A stretch of 64,000 nucleotides of DNA, taken from positions 248,001 to 312,000 of the forward strand of contig NZ_WELI01000001.1 of the NCBI RefSeq assembly GCF_009184635.1, in the 5' to 3' direction. Source of the stretch: Rudanella paleaurantiibacter (GTDB lineage: Bacteria > Bacteroidota > Bacteroidia > Cytophagales > Spirosomataceae). The position numbers and the translations under genes were made by a program. Positions 49,581-58,079 of the stretch are shown here, one piece after another (position 1 is the first letter of the stretch; every line of letters begins with the position of its first letter). Under the pieces are notes generated by a model. The model was not told where the DNA came from and searched no databases. It worked only from the letters and a program-made list of their open reading frames with translations.

Positions 49581-50702
49581 ATGAAATTTATCGTCTCCTC
49601 CTCGGTTCTTCTTAAGAATCTTTCCAATATAAACGGGGTAGTTGCGTCGAACCCCATTGTGCCCATTTTAGAGAATTTCCTCTTTAAAATCGAGGACGGG
49701 ACACTGACCGTTACGGCTTCAGACCTCCAGACGACCATGACCACCCAAATCCCGGTTGATGCGACGGAGAATGGGTCGATTGCGATTCCGGCCAAGCTGC
49801 TGCTCGACACCCTGCGGAGCCTGCCCGAACAACCCGTCACGTTCCAGATCGATACCGAAACGTTTGGTACGCAGATTCTGACTGATAACGGCCGTTACAA
49901 ACTCTCCGGCGAAAACCCGATTGATTTCCCCAAAATCCCGGCGGTCAACAAAAATCTGTCGGTCGAATTGTCGTCTGATGCCCTGCTCGACGCGATCAAT
50001 AACACCGTTTTTGCGACCAGCACCGACGATCTGCGCCCGGCCATGACGGGGGTGTACCTGAACCTGAGCGACGATAAGGCCACGTTTGTGGCTACTGATG
50101 GCCACCGCCTGATCCGTTACCGCCGGACCGACATCTCGGGCTCGGCCAATACCTCGCTTATCGTGCCCCGGAAAGCCCTCCAGCTCCTCAAGGCGTCGTT
50201 GCCCGAGGGAGTTGATGTACGGGCTGAGTTCAGTCAGGCCAACGCGTCGTTCTCGTTTAGCACTACGCAGCTGATCTGCCGCCTGATTGATGAGCGTTTT
50301 CCGGACTACGAAAACGCTATCCCGACCAACAATACAAACGTCATGACGATTGGCCGTACCGATCTGCTCAATTCGCTCAAGCGGATTATGATCTACGCCA
50401 ACCGCACAACGCACCAGATTCGGCTGTCGCTGAAAGACAATAAGCTCACGATTTCGGCCGAAGACCTTGATTACTCGAACGAGGCCAACGAAATTCTTTT
50501 GTGCGACTACGAAGGAGTACCGATGGAGATCGGATTCAACGCCAAGCTGCTCGTGGAGATGCTCGGAAACCTGAGCGCCAAGATGATTTCGCTCGAAATG
50601 TCGGCGCCAAACCGGGCGGGTCTTATTATCCCGGCCGACAAGGAAGAAAACGAAGAACTGCTGATGCTGGTGATGCCGGTGATGCTGAATACATACGCTT
50701 AA
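49581..50702 (+). CDS. dnaN: DNA polymerase III beta subunit (sliding clamp)
   Basis: Ring-shaped dimer that holds DNA polymerase III on DNA. The 373-residue protein has three clamp domains, opening with MKFIVSSSVLLKNLSNINGVVASNPIVPILENFLF, with FVATDGHRLIRYRR in the middle and LLMLVMPVML at the end. The end of the clamp carries the hydrophobic pocket for clamp-binding partners. It is not next to dnaA or recF, so it is detached from the usual origin cluster. A perfect 27-base hairpin follows. Confidence 0.97.
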   Translation: MKFIVSSSVLLKNLSNINGVVASNPIVPILENFLFKIEDGTLTVTASDLQTTMTTQIPVDATENGSIAIPAKLLLDTLRSLPEQPVTFQIDTETFGTQILTDNGRYKLSGENPIDFPKIPAVNKNLSVELSSDALLDAINNTVFATSTDDLRPAMTGVYLNLSDDKATFVATDGHRLIRYRRTDISGSANTSLIVPRKALQLLKASLPEGVDVRAEFSQANASFSFSTTQLICRLIDERFPDYENAIPTNNTNVMTIGRTDLLNSLKRIMIYANRTTHQIRLSLKDNKLTISAEDLDYSNEANEILLCDYEGVPMEIGFNAKLLVEMLGNLSAKMISLEMSAPNRAGLIIPADKEENEELLMLVMPVMLNTYA

Positions 50703-50718
50703 TTAATGCGTAATGCAT

Positions 50719-50787
50719 AATGCGAAATGATGAATGGGCTGGTGCCAGATAAACTCCTGCGCACCAGCCCATTCATCATTTCGCATT
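50719..50787 (+). terminator. 27-base perfect hairpin after dnaN
   Basis: Perfect 27-base stem (50719-50745 with 50761-50787), 15-base loop. It ends 9 bases before the ATG of the exporter gene at 50796 and would also hide that start region if it forms in a read-through transcript. Confidence 0.8.
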
Positions 50788-50795
50788 CCTTTCTT

Positions 50796-52067
50796 ATGTC
50801 GACTCAATCTACCCAGGCCCGTGGTGGCTCGGCCAAGCGTGGCCCCGCCCTCGTGTTTATTTTTATCACCCTTCTGATCGACGTGACGGGGTTAGGCATC
50901 ATTATTCCGGTGGTGCCCAAGCTGATTGAGCAACTCATTCAGGGCGATCTGAGCCAGGCGGCCCGTTATGGTGGCTGGCTGACATTTGCGTATGCCGGTA
51001 TGCAATTTATGTTTGCCCCCGTGCTGGGTGGACTCAGCGACCGGTACGGCCGTCGGCCGGTGCTGCTGTTTTCGTTGCTTGGGTTTGGGATCGACTATAC
51101 GCTGACCGGCTTTGCGCCAACCATTGAGTGGCTTTTTCTGGGTCGTTTACTGGCGGGCGTTACCGGAGCCAGCTTTACCACGGCGAGCGCGTACATTGCC
51201 GACATCAGCACCCCCGAAAAACGGGCGCAGAACTTCGGGCTTGTGGGGGCTGCGTTTGGGGTTGGCTTTATTCTCGGCCCCGCGCTGGGTGGTACACTCG
51301 CTCAGTTTGGCCCACGAACGCCATTTTTTGTGGCCGCCGGCCTCTCGTTTGTCAATTTTCTGTATGGCCTGTTTGTGTTACCCGAATCACTGGCTCCTGA
51401 AAATCGTCGGCCGTTCGACTGGCGACGGGCCAACCCCGTGGGCTCTCTGCTCCGGCTGGGCCATTACCCGGTTATCCTGGGGCTGGTGGCCTCGCTCGTG
51501 CTGATCTACATCGCTGGCTTTTCGGTGCAGGGTACCTGGACGTTTTACACCATGGAAAAGTTTGGCTGGGATGAGGAAATTGTTGGCTGGTCGCTGGCAA
51601 TGATTGGCCTGTGCTTTGCCATCGTGCAGGGCGGCCTCACCCGGATTATTATTCCGAAGCTAGGGCAGCAGCGGTCGGTGTATGTTGGGCTCATGTTTTC
51701 GGCGGTTGGGTTTGCCCTTTTCGCTATGGCCACCCAGAGCTGGATGATGTTTGCGTTCATGGGAGTTTATGCCCTCGGGGGCATCGCCGGGCCGTCGATT
51801 CAGGGTATTATCTCAACGCAGGTACCTGCCAATGAGCAGGGCGAGGTGCAGGGTGCCCTGACGAGTCTGGCCAGCACCACGTCCATTTTTGGGCCGCTCA
51901 TCATGACCAACCTGTTTTCGTACTTTACCAGTGCGGGTGCGCCGGTGTATTTTCCGGGTGCCCCCTATGTGCTCAGCGCCGTGCTGACGGTGATAAGTGC
52001 CGTGCTGGCCTGGCGCGGTTTTCGTAAGCCGAAACTGGTGAGTACTCAGACTGAATTAAATGTATAA
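50796..52067 (+). CDS. MFS exporter, TetA-like
   Basis: A 423-residue inner-membrane transporter of the major facilitator type with twelve helices. The motif between helices 2 and 3 is [14 protein letters not shown], the drug:H+ antiporter motif [19 protein letters not shown]-like sequence ([16 protein letters not shown]) is motif C of the 12-helix group. The start at 50796 ([11 protein letters not shown]) excludes the upstream hairpin. The family contains tetracycline exporters, but many chromosomal members have other substrates, so resistance is not claimed. It is convergent with the protease gene, with a shared hairpin. Confidence 0.92.
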   Translation: MSTQSTQARGGSAKRGPALVFIFITLLIDVTGLGIIIPVVPKLIEQLIQGDLSQAARYGGWLTFAYAGMQFMFAPVLGGLSDRYGRRPVLLFSLLGFGIDYTLTGFAPTIEWLFLGRLLAGVTGASFTTASAYIADISTPEKRAQNFGLVGAAFGVGFILGPALGGTLAQFGPRTPFFVAAGLSFVNFLYGLFVLPESLAPENRRPFDWRRANPVGSLLRLGHYPVILGLVASLVLIYIAGFSVQGTWTFYTMEKFGWDEEIVGWSLAMIGLCFAIVQGGLTRIIIPKLGQQRSVYVGLMFSAVGFALFAMATQSWMMFAFMGVYALGGIAGPSIQGIISTQVPANEQGEVQGALTSLASTTSIFGPLIMTNLFSYFTSAGAPVYFPGAPYVLSAVLTVISAVLAWRGFRKPKLVSTQTELNV

Positions 52068-52142
52068 TGAACAATGTAAAATGCATAATGAAGTGACTGG
52101 CTTTGAGTAGGTAATTCAATTATGCATTTTACATTGTTCATT
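52066..52142. terminator. 24-base perfect hairpin between convergent genes
   Basis: Perfect 24-base stem (52066-52089 with 52119-52142) with AATGAACAATG-type arms. It overlaps the exporter stop codon and ends 3 bases before the protease stop. It would stop transcription from both sides. The arms resemble the intergenic repeat family seen at 14235 and 36000. Confidence 0.8.
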
Positions 52143-52145
52143 CAC

Positions 52146-53675
52146 TTAGAATGCCGTAAGGGCGGCATTGACATTGATGCGGCCCCAGCCAAAGTTGCTG
52201 CTTCGGTTGGGGTAGTTGCTGGCCGACCGGCTCAGGCGGTCCAGAATCTGAGCGCGGGTCGCGGTTGGGTTTTGCGACCAAACCAGGGCCGCCATGCCTG
52301 CTGTGGTGGCTGTAGCGACTGAAGAGCCTCCTACCGTTGAGGGTGGGTTGCCATTCATTGCCAGCGTTGGGATGTGCCGACGGTTGGCGGCTTTTTCCAT
52401 GACCACCACAAAGTCGATTTCGGCTCCTTCGTGGCAGGTTTCGCAGCGTTGGCTCAGGTTGTCCTGAATACCCGTAATCGCCTGAACTTCTGACATACTG
52501 GCGGGGAAAATGACCCCTGTCCAGCCCGCCGACCAGCCAAACGAGGTACCTCCCGCGCAAAACATCAGCTTCCCTTTGTTGAAAGCGTACCGAATGGCGT
52601 CGGCCACCTGTGAATTGTACAGAATAGTACCGAGCGACATACTCGTGATTTTGATGTCGTCGCGGTTACCGGCCAGAATGTACGCATCGGCAACGCCTTT
52701 CATTTCACGCGATTCGTCCAGAAAAACATCGGTGGCTGCCCGAACGCTCACCAGACTGGCATTGTAAGCAACGCCCATAGCGGCACCGTCGGTACCTCGT
52801 GGCGCTACCATGGCCCCCGCCATGGCGGTGCCGTGCCCACAGCCATCGTTGGGGGTTTCGGCCGACGACCAGAACCAGGCTTTGGGCAGTGTAACTCGTT
52901 TTTCGATGGTGCGCCCGGTTGAGCTTCCCTGATTGAACGCACTGCCGAGGTTGTCCTGGGTGTCGCTGAGACCGGTATCGATAAGCAAAATTTTGGTGCC
53001 TGCTCCGGTGCTTCGGCTCCAGGCGTCGCGGATGCCGTGGTAGGGGTGGTTCCAGGGCGACTTGGTACCGGGGGCGAGGGTTGTATAATCGGCTCCTTCG
53101 GTCAGGGGAATATCTGCAATATTAGATCCGCATCCGCTACTTGAAGCCGTTTTGGCGCGGCTGTCGCTTTGGCCGGGCTGATAGCCCATCGGCTCCACGT
53201 ACCGCACCAACCCCGACGCCCGCAACTGCTGGATAGTCTCCAGGCGTTTCACCCGCAGATCGAGTACGGGCAGGGTTTCTTCCGAAAACGCCACCAGATC
53301 GGCTGCTTTCAGGGTTGGGTCGGTTTGCTGCTCGGTTTGTAGCACCAGATCGAGCAGTTGCTGTCGGGCCTGTTGCCAGGGGGCATCCTGAATGTCGATA
53401 GTGTGAATAGTCTCGCGCAGATCCGCCGATAAACCGGCTGGTTTGTACCCGACCGACACTACTCCGTCGGACTGCCGCAGGGCACTCCAAACCAGTTCGT
53501 CGGAGGCCATTGCCCAACGGAAATCACCTTTTTGTTGCAGCGTTGTTCGGATAAAGGCGTCAATCTCGGTATTGGAGCGCAGCGTGGCTGGGGCCGTCTG
53601 AATGTCGGTATTCACCTGGCAACTCTGCGCCAGAAGTGCCACGAGTAGTGTAGTTCCGTAAAGTTTGTTGTGCAT
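52146..53675 (-). CDS. S8-family serine protease lipoprotein (subtilisin-like)
   Basis: A 509-residue exported peptidase. N-terminal lipobox in LLVALLAQSC, then a propeptide-like region to about residue 180. The catalytic triad is Asp near residue 233 (ILLIDTGLSD), His near 281 (DGCGHGTAMAG) and Ser near 452 in GGSSVATA (the usual GTSMATP is modified). The oxyanion Asn is not obvious; the SMSLGT block is kept. It is anchored in the membrane and probably faces the periplasm or surface. It is convergent with the exporter gene. Confidence 0.92.
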   Translation of the reverse strand: MHNKLYGTTLLVALLAQSCQVNTDIQTAPATLRSNTEIDAFIRTTLQQKGDFRWAMASDELVWSALRQSDGVVSVGYKPAGLSADLRETIHTIDIQDAPWQQARQQLLDLVLQTEQQTDPTLKAADLVAFSEETLPVLDLRVKRLETIQQLRASGLVRYVEPMGYQPGQSDSRAKTASSSGCGSNIADIPLTEGADYTTLAPGTKSPWNHPYHGIRDAWSRSTGAGTKILLIDTGLSDTQDNLGSAFNQGSSTGRTIEKRVTLPKAWFWSSAETPNDGCGHGTAMAGAMVAPRGTDGAAMGVAYNASLVSVRAATDVFLDESREMKGVADAYILAGNRDDIKITSMSLGTILYNSQVADAIRYAFNKGKLMFCAGGTSFGWSAGWTGVIFPASMSEVQAITGIQDNLSQRCETCHEGAEIDFVVVMEKAANRRHIPTLAMNGNPPSTVGGSSVATATTAGMAALVWSQNPTATRAQILDRLSRSASNYPNRSSNFGWGRINVNAALTAF

Positions 53676-53774
53676 AACAAAGGAAAAGAGTTAGGCCACC
53701 AAAATACAGAACTATAGCATTAATCGAATTAATTTTTGTTTTCTGGTTAGACAAATGTTCGATTGCTTATGCAT

Positions 53775-54386
53775 CTACATCCGAAACGCCAGCGAAAATT
53801 TGATCTTTAGCTCATCTTCTACGGGCACCATCATCAGGCTTGGCTTCTCGATCTCATGGTCGGTGAGCTTGGTTATAAACGAACCTTCGTATACCGTCAT
53901 ACCTCCGCTTTCTTTCCGCACAACGGGTACCGTGACCGCTCTGGTAATGCCATGAAACGTGAGTCTGCCAGTCACGGTCAGTTTGCCAGACCCATCGTCC
54001 TGAACCTGTTGGCTCGCAAAGGTTACGTTGGGGTATTTGATTCCCTCCAGCACTTCAATGGCGTGCGAGTCGCGGTTGGCGTTCTGACTGTCGAACGAGG
54101 CCACCTTGGCCACAATAGCCACGGTTTCTACCTTTTTCGATTCATCATCGAACACAATGGCGCCGGTCACATCGCGGCAAACACCCTCCCACGTATGCAT
54201 GGGGTGCCGCATGGCGTAGGTGATGGTCGACGCTTTTTTGTCGGCCATCAGTTTACGTTTGGCGACGTGGTGTGCGCCTGTATTGCGGATGCCCGGCCGA
54301 GTTGGGGTATCGGGCGAAATAAAACTAAAGAGCGCAAGAAAACCGCCTGACAGGAGCAGAGCTCTGCCGGTTTGGAAGACGTTCAT
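53775..54386 (-). CDS. YceI-family periplasmic protein
   Basis: A 203-residue secreted protein with the lipocalin-like YceI barrel, which binds isoprenoid quinones or fatty acids. After a signal peptide (ALLLSGGFLALFSF) come KASTITYAMRHPMHTWEGV, the block DSQNANRDSHAIEVLEGIKYPNVTF and LTVTGRLTFHGITRAVTVPV, all family signatures. The gene lies 24 bases after the His-rich membrane protein gene on the same strand, which suggests a shared role, perhaps with an electron carrier. Confidence 0.92.
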   Translation of the reverse strand: MNVFQTGRALLLSGGFLALFSFISPDTPTRPGIRNTGAHHVAKRKLMADKKASTITYAMRHPMHTWEGVCRDVTGAIVFDDESKKVETVAIVAKVASFDSQNANRDSHAIEVLEGIKYPNVTFASQQVQDDGSGKLTVTGRLTFHGITRAVTVPVVRKESGGMTVYEGSFITKLTDHEIEKPSLMMVPVEDELKIKFSLAFRM

Positions 54387-54410
54387 GACTGAGTTGATTA
54401 CAGGTGATGC

Positions 54411-55082
54411 CTAAAATTTGATCGCAATGATAGAGGCTGCATAAGCCCCAAACGTAGTAAAGGCTGCGGCCCGGTGCCAGCTTTTCAACTGATCGTTTTT
54501 CGACGCCTGTTCCGACAGAATATTGGTGGCAACCATGCCCGCCATGTGCAATATGGCCAAATACTTGTGCAGCTTGATGGAACTAGGCCCCCGGCGTTCG
54601 CTCACCATCTTGGGCGGGGCCGTCAGCGACAGCAGGGCCGTGGTGGTGTAGCCAATGTTAATGGCCGTTGCTAGGTTGCTGTGGGTTTCACGAATCCGGA
54701 GAATCTCGGTGCCTTGTGCCTTGTAAAGCCGCGACCCCACAATACCCTGGGCCACAAAACCCGCCAATGTCGCAAATCCAAGAACCTGATGGGTGACGAG
54801 CATAGTGCGCCGGATTTTCAGCTCTTTAGCCCGCCCTTCGGGTGTAAGCGGAGCTATGTTGGTCAGGCGCAGCAGTCCTTTAGGCCCCCAGAAGGCGCGT
54901 TGCGTGAAAATCATGTGCCGGGGCATGAGGGGAGCTGCCTCCGTCGAGTCGGTCAAACCAGCCAGCAGGTCATCGGCCGACGTAGCGCCCGCGTTAGGCT
55001 TGAGCGTGTCGGCGGGGCTTGTTTGCCCAAAAGCAGGTGTGAGCAAAACACTCAGGGCGAAGACCCAAAAAAGATGTTTCAT
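54411..55082 (-). CDS. His-rich membrane protein, possibly cytochrome b561-like
   Basis: A 223-residue protein; the chosen ATG 55082 gives a signal peptide (LFWVFALSVLLTPAFG). A linker of 70 residues is followed by four helices. Each of the helix starts has a His or a Lys-His pair: MLVTHQVLGFATLAGFVAQG, LHKYLAILHMAGMVATNIL, SWHRAAAFTTFGAYAAS. This spacing of His on helices recalls di-heme cytochromes b561. No heme motif is exact, so this is an inference. Context supports it: a Rieske gene upstream and a quinone-binding YceI gene downstream. I do not recognise a named family. Confidence 0.72.
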   Translation of the reverse strand: MKHLFWVFALSVLLTPAFGQTSPADTLKPNAGATSADDLLAGLTDSTEAAPLMPRHMIFTQRAFWGPKGLLRLTNIAPLTPEGRAKELKIRRTMLVTHQVLGFATLAGFVAQGIVGSRLYKAQGTEILRIRETHSNLATAINIGYTTTALLSLTAPPKMVSERRGPSSIKLHKYLAILHMAGMVATNILSEQASKNDQLKSWHRAAAFTTFGAYAASIIAIKF

Positions 55083-55136
55083 GGTTCCGTTAAAGGAATG
55101 AGAGCGGAAGAAACGGCCGATTAGGGGGCCGAAAAG

Positions 55137-55168
55137 CTCCCCGCGAAGGGTACCCCCCCCGCGGGGAA
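55137..55168 (-). terminator. GC hairpin between the Rieske and His-rich genes
   Basis: Arms CTCCCCGCG (55137-55145) and CGCGGGGA (55160-55167) around a loop of 14 bases. On the minus strand it is followed by a short T run. It could reduce read-through from the Rieske gene into the next one. Confidence 0.5.
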
Positions 55169-55234
55169 GAAAAATTAAGAGGCCAACGGCCAAAAGATGC
55201 CCTTGTAGACTAAAGCGATTAATTCGAACAGCTT

Positions 55235-55741
55235 CTAAGCTACAATGCGCAGCGAATCGCCGGTACGGGTGGCTTTGTACGCTTTTACAGGAGCCGTGGG
55301 CGGAGATTGCTTCACGGCACCCGTTGTGGTAAACAGCCCCGCATGCACGTTACACTGAAAATCGTTATTCGCTTTACGGTACGAAAGCTGCCCGCCCTGA
55401 TGGGTACACACGTTGCTGAGGGCCACCAGCGTTCCCTGCGCATTGGCAACTACAATCTGACCCAGTTGCACAAACTCGCCTTCGGTTTTCAGCTTCGAGT
55501 AGGTCGTGTTGTTCAGGTCGATGGTGAAATCAACCACGCCTTTGGTGGGGTCGAGATTACCGGTCAGACCTGTGCCTGCGCCGGGAGTTGGAGCAGGCGT
55601 AACCGTGGCTGGCTCGTTGCTGCTGGAGCAGGAGGTAAGTGTTCCCATGCAGTACAGGGCCATGAGGGCACCGCTGCTGAGCCCCAAACTACGTAAAAAT
55701 TGACCCCGGTTGATTGGTTCGGTGGTTACTTCGGATTGCAT
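55235..55741 (-). CDS. Rieske [2Fe-2S] protein, exported
   Basis: A 168-residue electron carrier. The N terminus resembles a Tat-type signal (INRGQFLRSLGLSSGALMAL) with a possible lipobox at LTSC. The Rieske cluster is bound by CTHQGGQL and, after 17 residues, CNVHAGLF (two Cys and two His). Gly/Thr-rich linker in between signal and domain. It is too small and too isolated to be part of a cytochrome bc complex. It could pass electrons to the neighbouring membrane protein. No oxygenase catalytic domain is attached. Confidence 0.93.
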   Translation of the reverse strand: MQSEVTTEPINRGQFLRSLGLSSGALMALYCMGTLTSCSSSNEPATVTPAPTPGAGTGLTGNLDPTKGVVDFTIDLNNTTYSKLKTEGEFVQLGQIVVANAQGTLVALSNVCTHQGGQLSYRKANNDFQCNVHAGLFTTTGAVKQSPPTAPVKAYKATRTGDSLRIVA

Positions 55742-55821
55742 ACGTGGGTTGTTTAAATGTAGTTACACGAATTGAACGAAAAAGTTGGCATGCTCTGTAC
55801 ATCTGTACGAAATGTGGAAGC

Positions 55822-57438
55822 CTACAGTTTGTAACGGAGTGATAAAAAAGCGCCTGTGCTGAATAAATGGACTTTAAAATAGCCAATTTCTTTCAGCGAC
55901 ATTTTCAGAAACGGCTCCACTTGCCACGAAAAACGCCGACTCAGGGGACGTTCGTAACCAGCCGAGATATTTAACTGACTGAACCCGTACCGACCGGTAT
56001 TGCCCGACCAGGACCGAAACCGGATGCGCGGGTCGGTGGGGTCTTCGTACTGGTAGTCGTAGGTTTCTTTGCGCATGATGTACGTGGTGGCTCCGGCGCT
56101 CACAAACACACGGGCGGGTGGCCGCTGCGGGTTAACTGTCCGTTGGAATACATCATATCGAATATTGATCGGCACGTCGAACATATCACACCGCCCTTCG
56201 ACGCCTACCGGCCGAACGGGCCATTTCAGATACCCCGGCCAGTAATACTGATCGGCCCGGGCGTTGTACAACTTAACGCTGCGAATAAGACCAGCCTGCA
56301 CGCTCCACCGATTGGTAATGCGGTACTCGGCCAGCAAACCGGCGTTGGTGCCGGGCCGGGTAAAGCCCGAAAGGCCAATACCGCTCAGATCAGGCGAAAC
56401 CACCAGCCGAACACTCAGCCCCTGCTCCCGCACGGGTTGGCTCGCTACAGGGGCGTTTACTACGGGTGGGGCCGTGCGGTCGGGTATATCGAGGGTTGTC
56501 CACTGGGGCCAATGCAGCGCTTGCCGATGCGTCAGGGTCGTTGTCGGCTCAGACGGGAGAGCCGTTTCAGTTGGTGTGATTCCATCCGTTTCTACGTCTG
56601 CTTCTGACCGCAAGGCGTCTGGGCGATTCGGAACTCCATCCGTTGGCTGAGCCGGGGGAGCCTGAATACCCTGGTCAGCTTCGGCCCGGATTGCCAGGCC
56701 GGAAGGTGTGTCGCGGTTGGCGGCCGTGTAGCGAGCCGATAAAGGTTGCCGGACGACGGGCCAGCGCAGTCGCCGATTCTGGCTGGTCTCACTCTGCATA
56801 GGTTGGTATGTAGGTCGTCCGGCAATGTCGTTGCGGGGGTTTGCCCGCTCCCGAAGGTTGATGGCTATGCGTTGATCATCGGCTTCGGGTACTGTTGTCT
56901 GTATTTTGGTCAACGGTCGGTTTGGCACCGGGTTCGTAGCCTGCGTTGGGCGTAACACTACGCCCGCTGGGCTGTTGGTCGCTGTTGCTACGGCTGGTTG
57001 CCCAGGCACGGCGGGTTTGGCCGCCGACACACCCGTTTCGCTACCGGCTGGGTTGTCGGTTCCGCTGCGAATGGCAGATTGCTCAGCTACCGGTTGTGAC
57101 TGCGAAGCGGCCCGGGCAAGGGGCTGCCCGCCCGAAGCCGCTGCTCCAACCGGCAATCGGGGGGCTGCCCCTTGTCTGGGCAGGGCTGTGGGCTCGCTTT
57201 GGGCCTGCCGGTAGCTGTACCAACCTCCGCTTAGCAGCAGAAGGAGGCCCAACAGGCCCAGGCTCCAGCGGAGCAGCCTACCCCAGCCCGCAATTCGGTC
57301 GCGCTCGTCGAGCTGGGCGCTCATGCTTGTCCAGGCGGCAGGGTCATACGGGGGCTCAAACTCTTCAGCTGATTTTCTGAAGAGCCGGTCGAGGCCGTCG
57401 AAGGCCGCGTCGTTATCGGGTTGCTCTTGCATACTCAT
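55822..57438 (-). CDS. Anti-sigma-like membrane protein fused to an outer-membrane barrel
   Basis: A 538-residue protein. The first 75 residues (FDGLDRLFRKSAEEFEPPYDPAAWTSMSAQLDERD) match the cytoplasmic part of Bacteroidota anti-sigma factors. One membrane helix follows (LLRWSLGLLGLLLLLSGGWYSY), then about 260 residues of low-complexity Pro/Gln/Ala/Thr, and the last 180 residues form a PorT-like beta barrel (LLAEYRITNRWSVQAGLIRS, YERPLSRRFSWQVEPFLKMS, FLSLRYKL). So one chain seems to span both membranes. The gene overlaps the sigma gene by 26 bases. A direct sigma-to-surface link is inferred. Confidence 0.85.
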   Translation of the reverse strand: MSMQEQPDNDAAFDGLDRLFRKSAEEFEPPYDPAAWTSMSAQLDERDRIAGWGRLLRWSLGLLGLLLLLSGGWYSYRQAQSEPTALPRQGAAPRLPVGAAASGGQPLARAASQSQPVAEQSAIRSGTDNPAGSETGVSAAKPAVPGQPAVATATNSPAGVVLRPTQATNPVPNRPLTKIQTTVPEADDQRIAINLRERANPRNDIAGRPTYQPMQSETSQNRRLRWPVVRQPLSARYTAANRDTPSGLAIRAEADQGIQAPPAQPTDGVPNRPDALRSEADVETDGITPTETALPSEPTTTLTHRQALHWPQWTTLDIPDRTAPPVVNAPVASQPVREQGLSVRLVVSPDLSGIGLSGFTRPGTNAGLLAEYRITNRWSVQAGLIRSVKLYNARADQYYWPGYLKWPVRPVGVEGRCDMFDVPINIRYDVFQRTVNPQRPPARVFVSAGATTYIMRKETYDYQYEDPTDPRIRFRSWSGNTGRYGFSQLNISAGYERPLSRRFSWQVEPFLKMSLKEIGYFKVHLFSTGAFLSLRYKL

Positions 57439-57985
57439 CGTTGCCTTTTTTTTGAATCATGGCCCGCAGGTTTTCCCGCGCTCTGGCTAAGTTTGATTTC
57501 GATGCGCCCACCGAAATCCCGAGTTGCCCGGCTATTTCGTCGTGGCTAAATCCGTCAATCACGTACAGGTTAAATACCAGCCGGTAAGCTGGCGACAGTT
57601 GTTGAATAAGTGCAATCAATTCTTCGTGGGCGAGTTGGCTGTACGCATCGGCCATATCGGTCGATACGTGTCCGGCTTCGCCCATATCTTCGTGCTGATG
57701 GCGTACCGACGCCCGGTAGTGGTCAACGGCCGTGTTGATCAGGATTCGGCGGAGCCAACCCTTGAATGGCTGGTTGATGTCGTACCCATCGAGCCGGGTG
57801 AACACTTTCAGAAACCCATCATTGAGCACTTCTAGGGCTTCTTCCCGCGAGTGGGTGTACCGCATACAAACGCTCATGGCGTACCCGTAAAACTGCCGGT
57901 AAAGCAGTTCCTGGCCCCGTCGCTCATTGCGCAGGCAACGAGCGATCAGGTCAGGTAGAGCCGGTGAGTTGGGCGAGTTAGCCAT
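57413..57985 (-). CDS. ECF-type RNA polymerase sigma factor
   Basis: A 190-residue sigma-70 family protein. Region 2 runs from about residue 20 to 95 (GQELLYRQFYGYAMSVCMRYTHSREEALEVLNDGFLKVFTRL, with the core-binding and -10 recognition helices), and region 4 from about 130 to 185 (LSPAYRLVFNLYVIDGFSHDEIAGQLGISVGASKSNLARARENL), the -35-type helix-turn-helix. It is cotranscribed with the membrane/barrel protein that follows, its likely inhibitor. It probably answers an envelope signal. Target promoters are unknown. Confidence 0.95.
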   Translation of the reverse strand: MANSPNSPALPDLIARCLRNERRGQELLYRQFYGYAMSVCMRYTHSREEALEVLNDGFLKVFTRLDGYDINQPFKGWLRRILINTAVDHYRASVRHQHEDMGEAGHVSTDMADAYSQLAHEELIALIQQLSPAYRLVFNLYVIDGFSHDEIAGQLGISVGASKSNLARARENLRAMIQKKGNDEYARATR

Positions 57986-58079
57986 CCGATCAAGCGTTCA
58001 TCAAAACGGGTCGTTACTCTTGAGCAATTGCACCGAGAGCAAGGCGGGCGTGTGCCAATAGCCTGCTTTAGGTGGGGTA

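Noticed and set aside
49581-50702. Replication origin near dnaN
   Set aside because: No dnaA or recF is adjacent and no cluster of DnaA boxes was seen, so an origin is not supported here.
50796-52067. Tetracycline resistance gene
   Set aside because: The protein is TetA-like in motifs but so are many chromosomal exporters. Substrate cannot be inferred.
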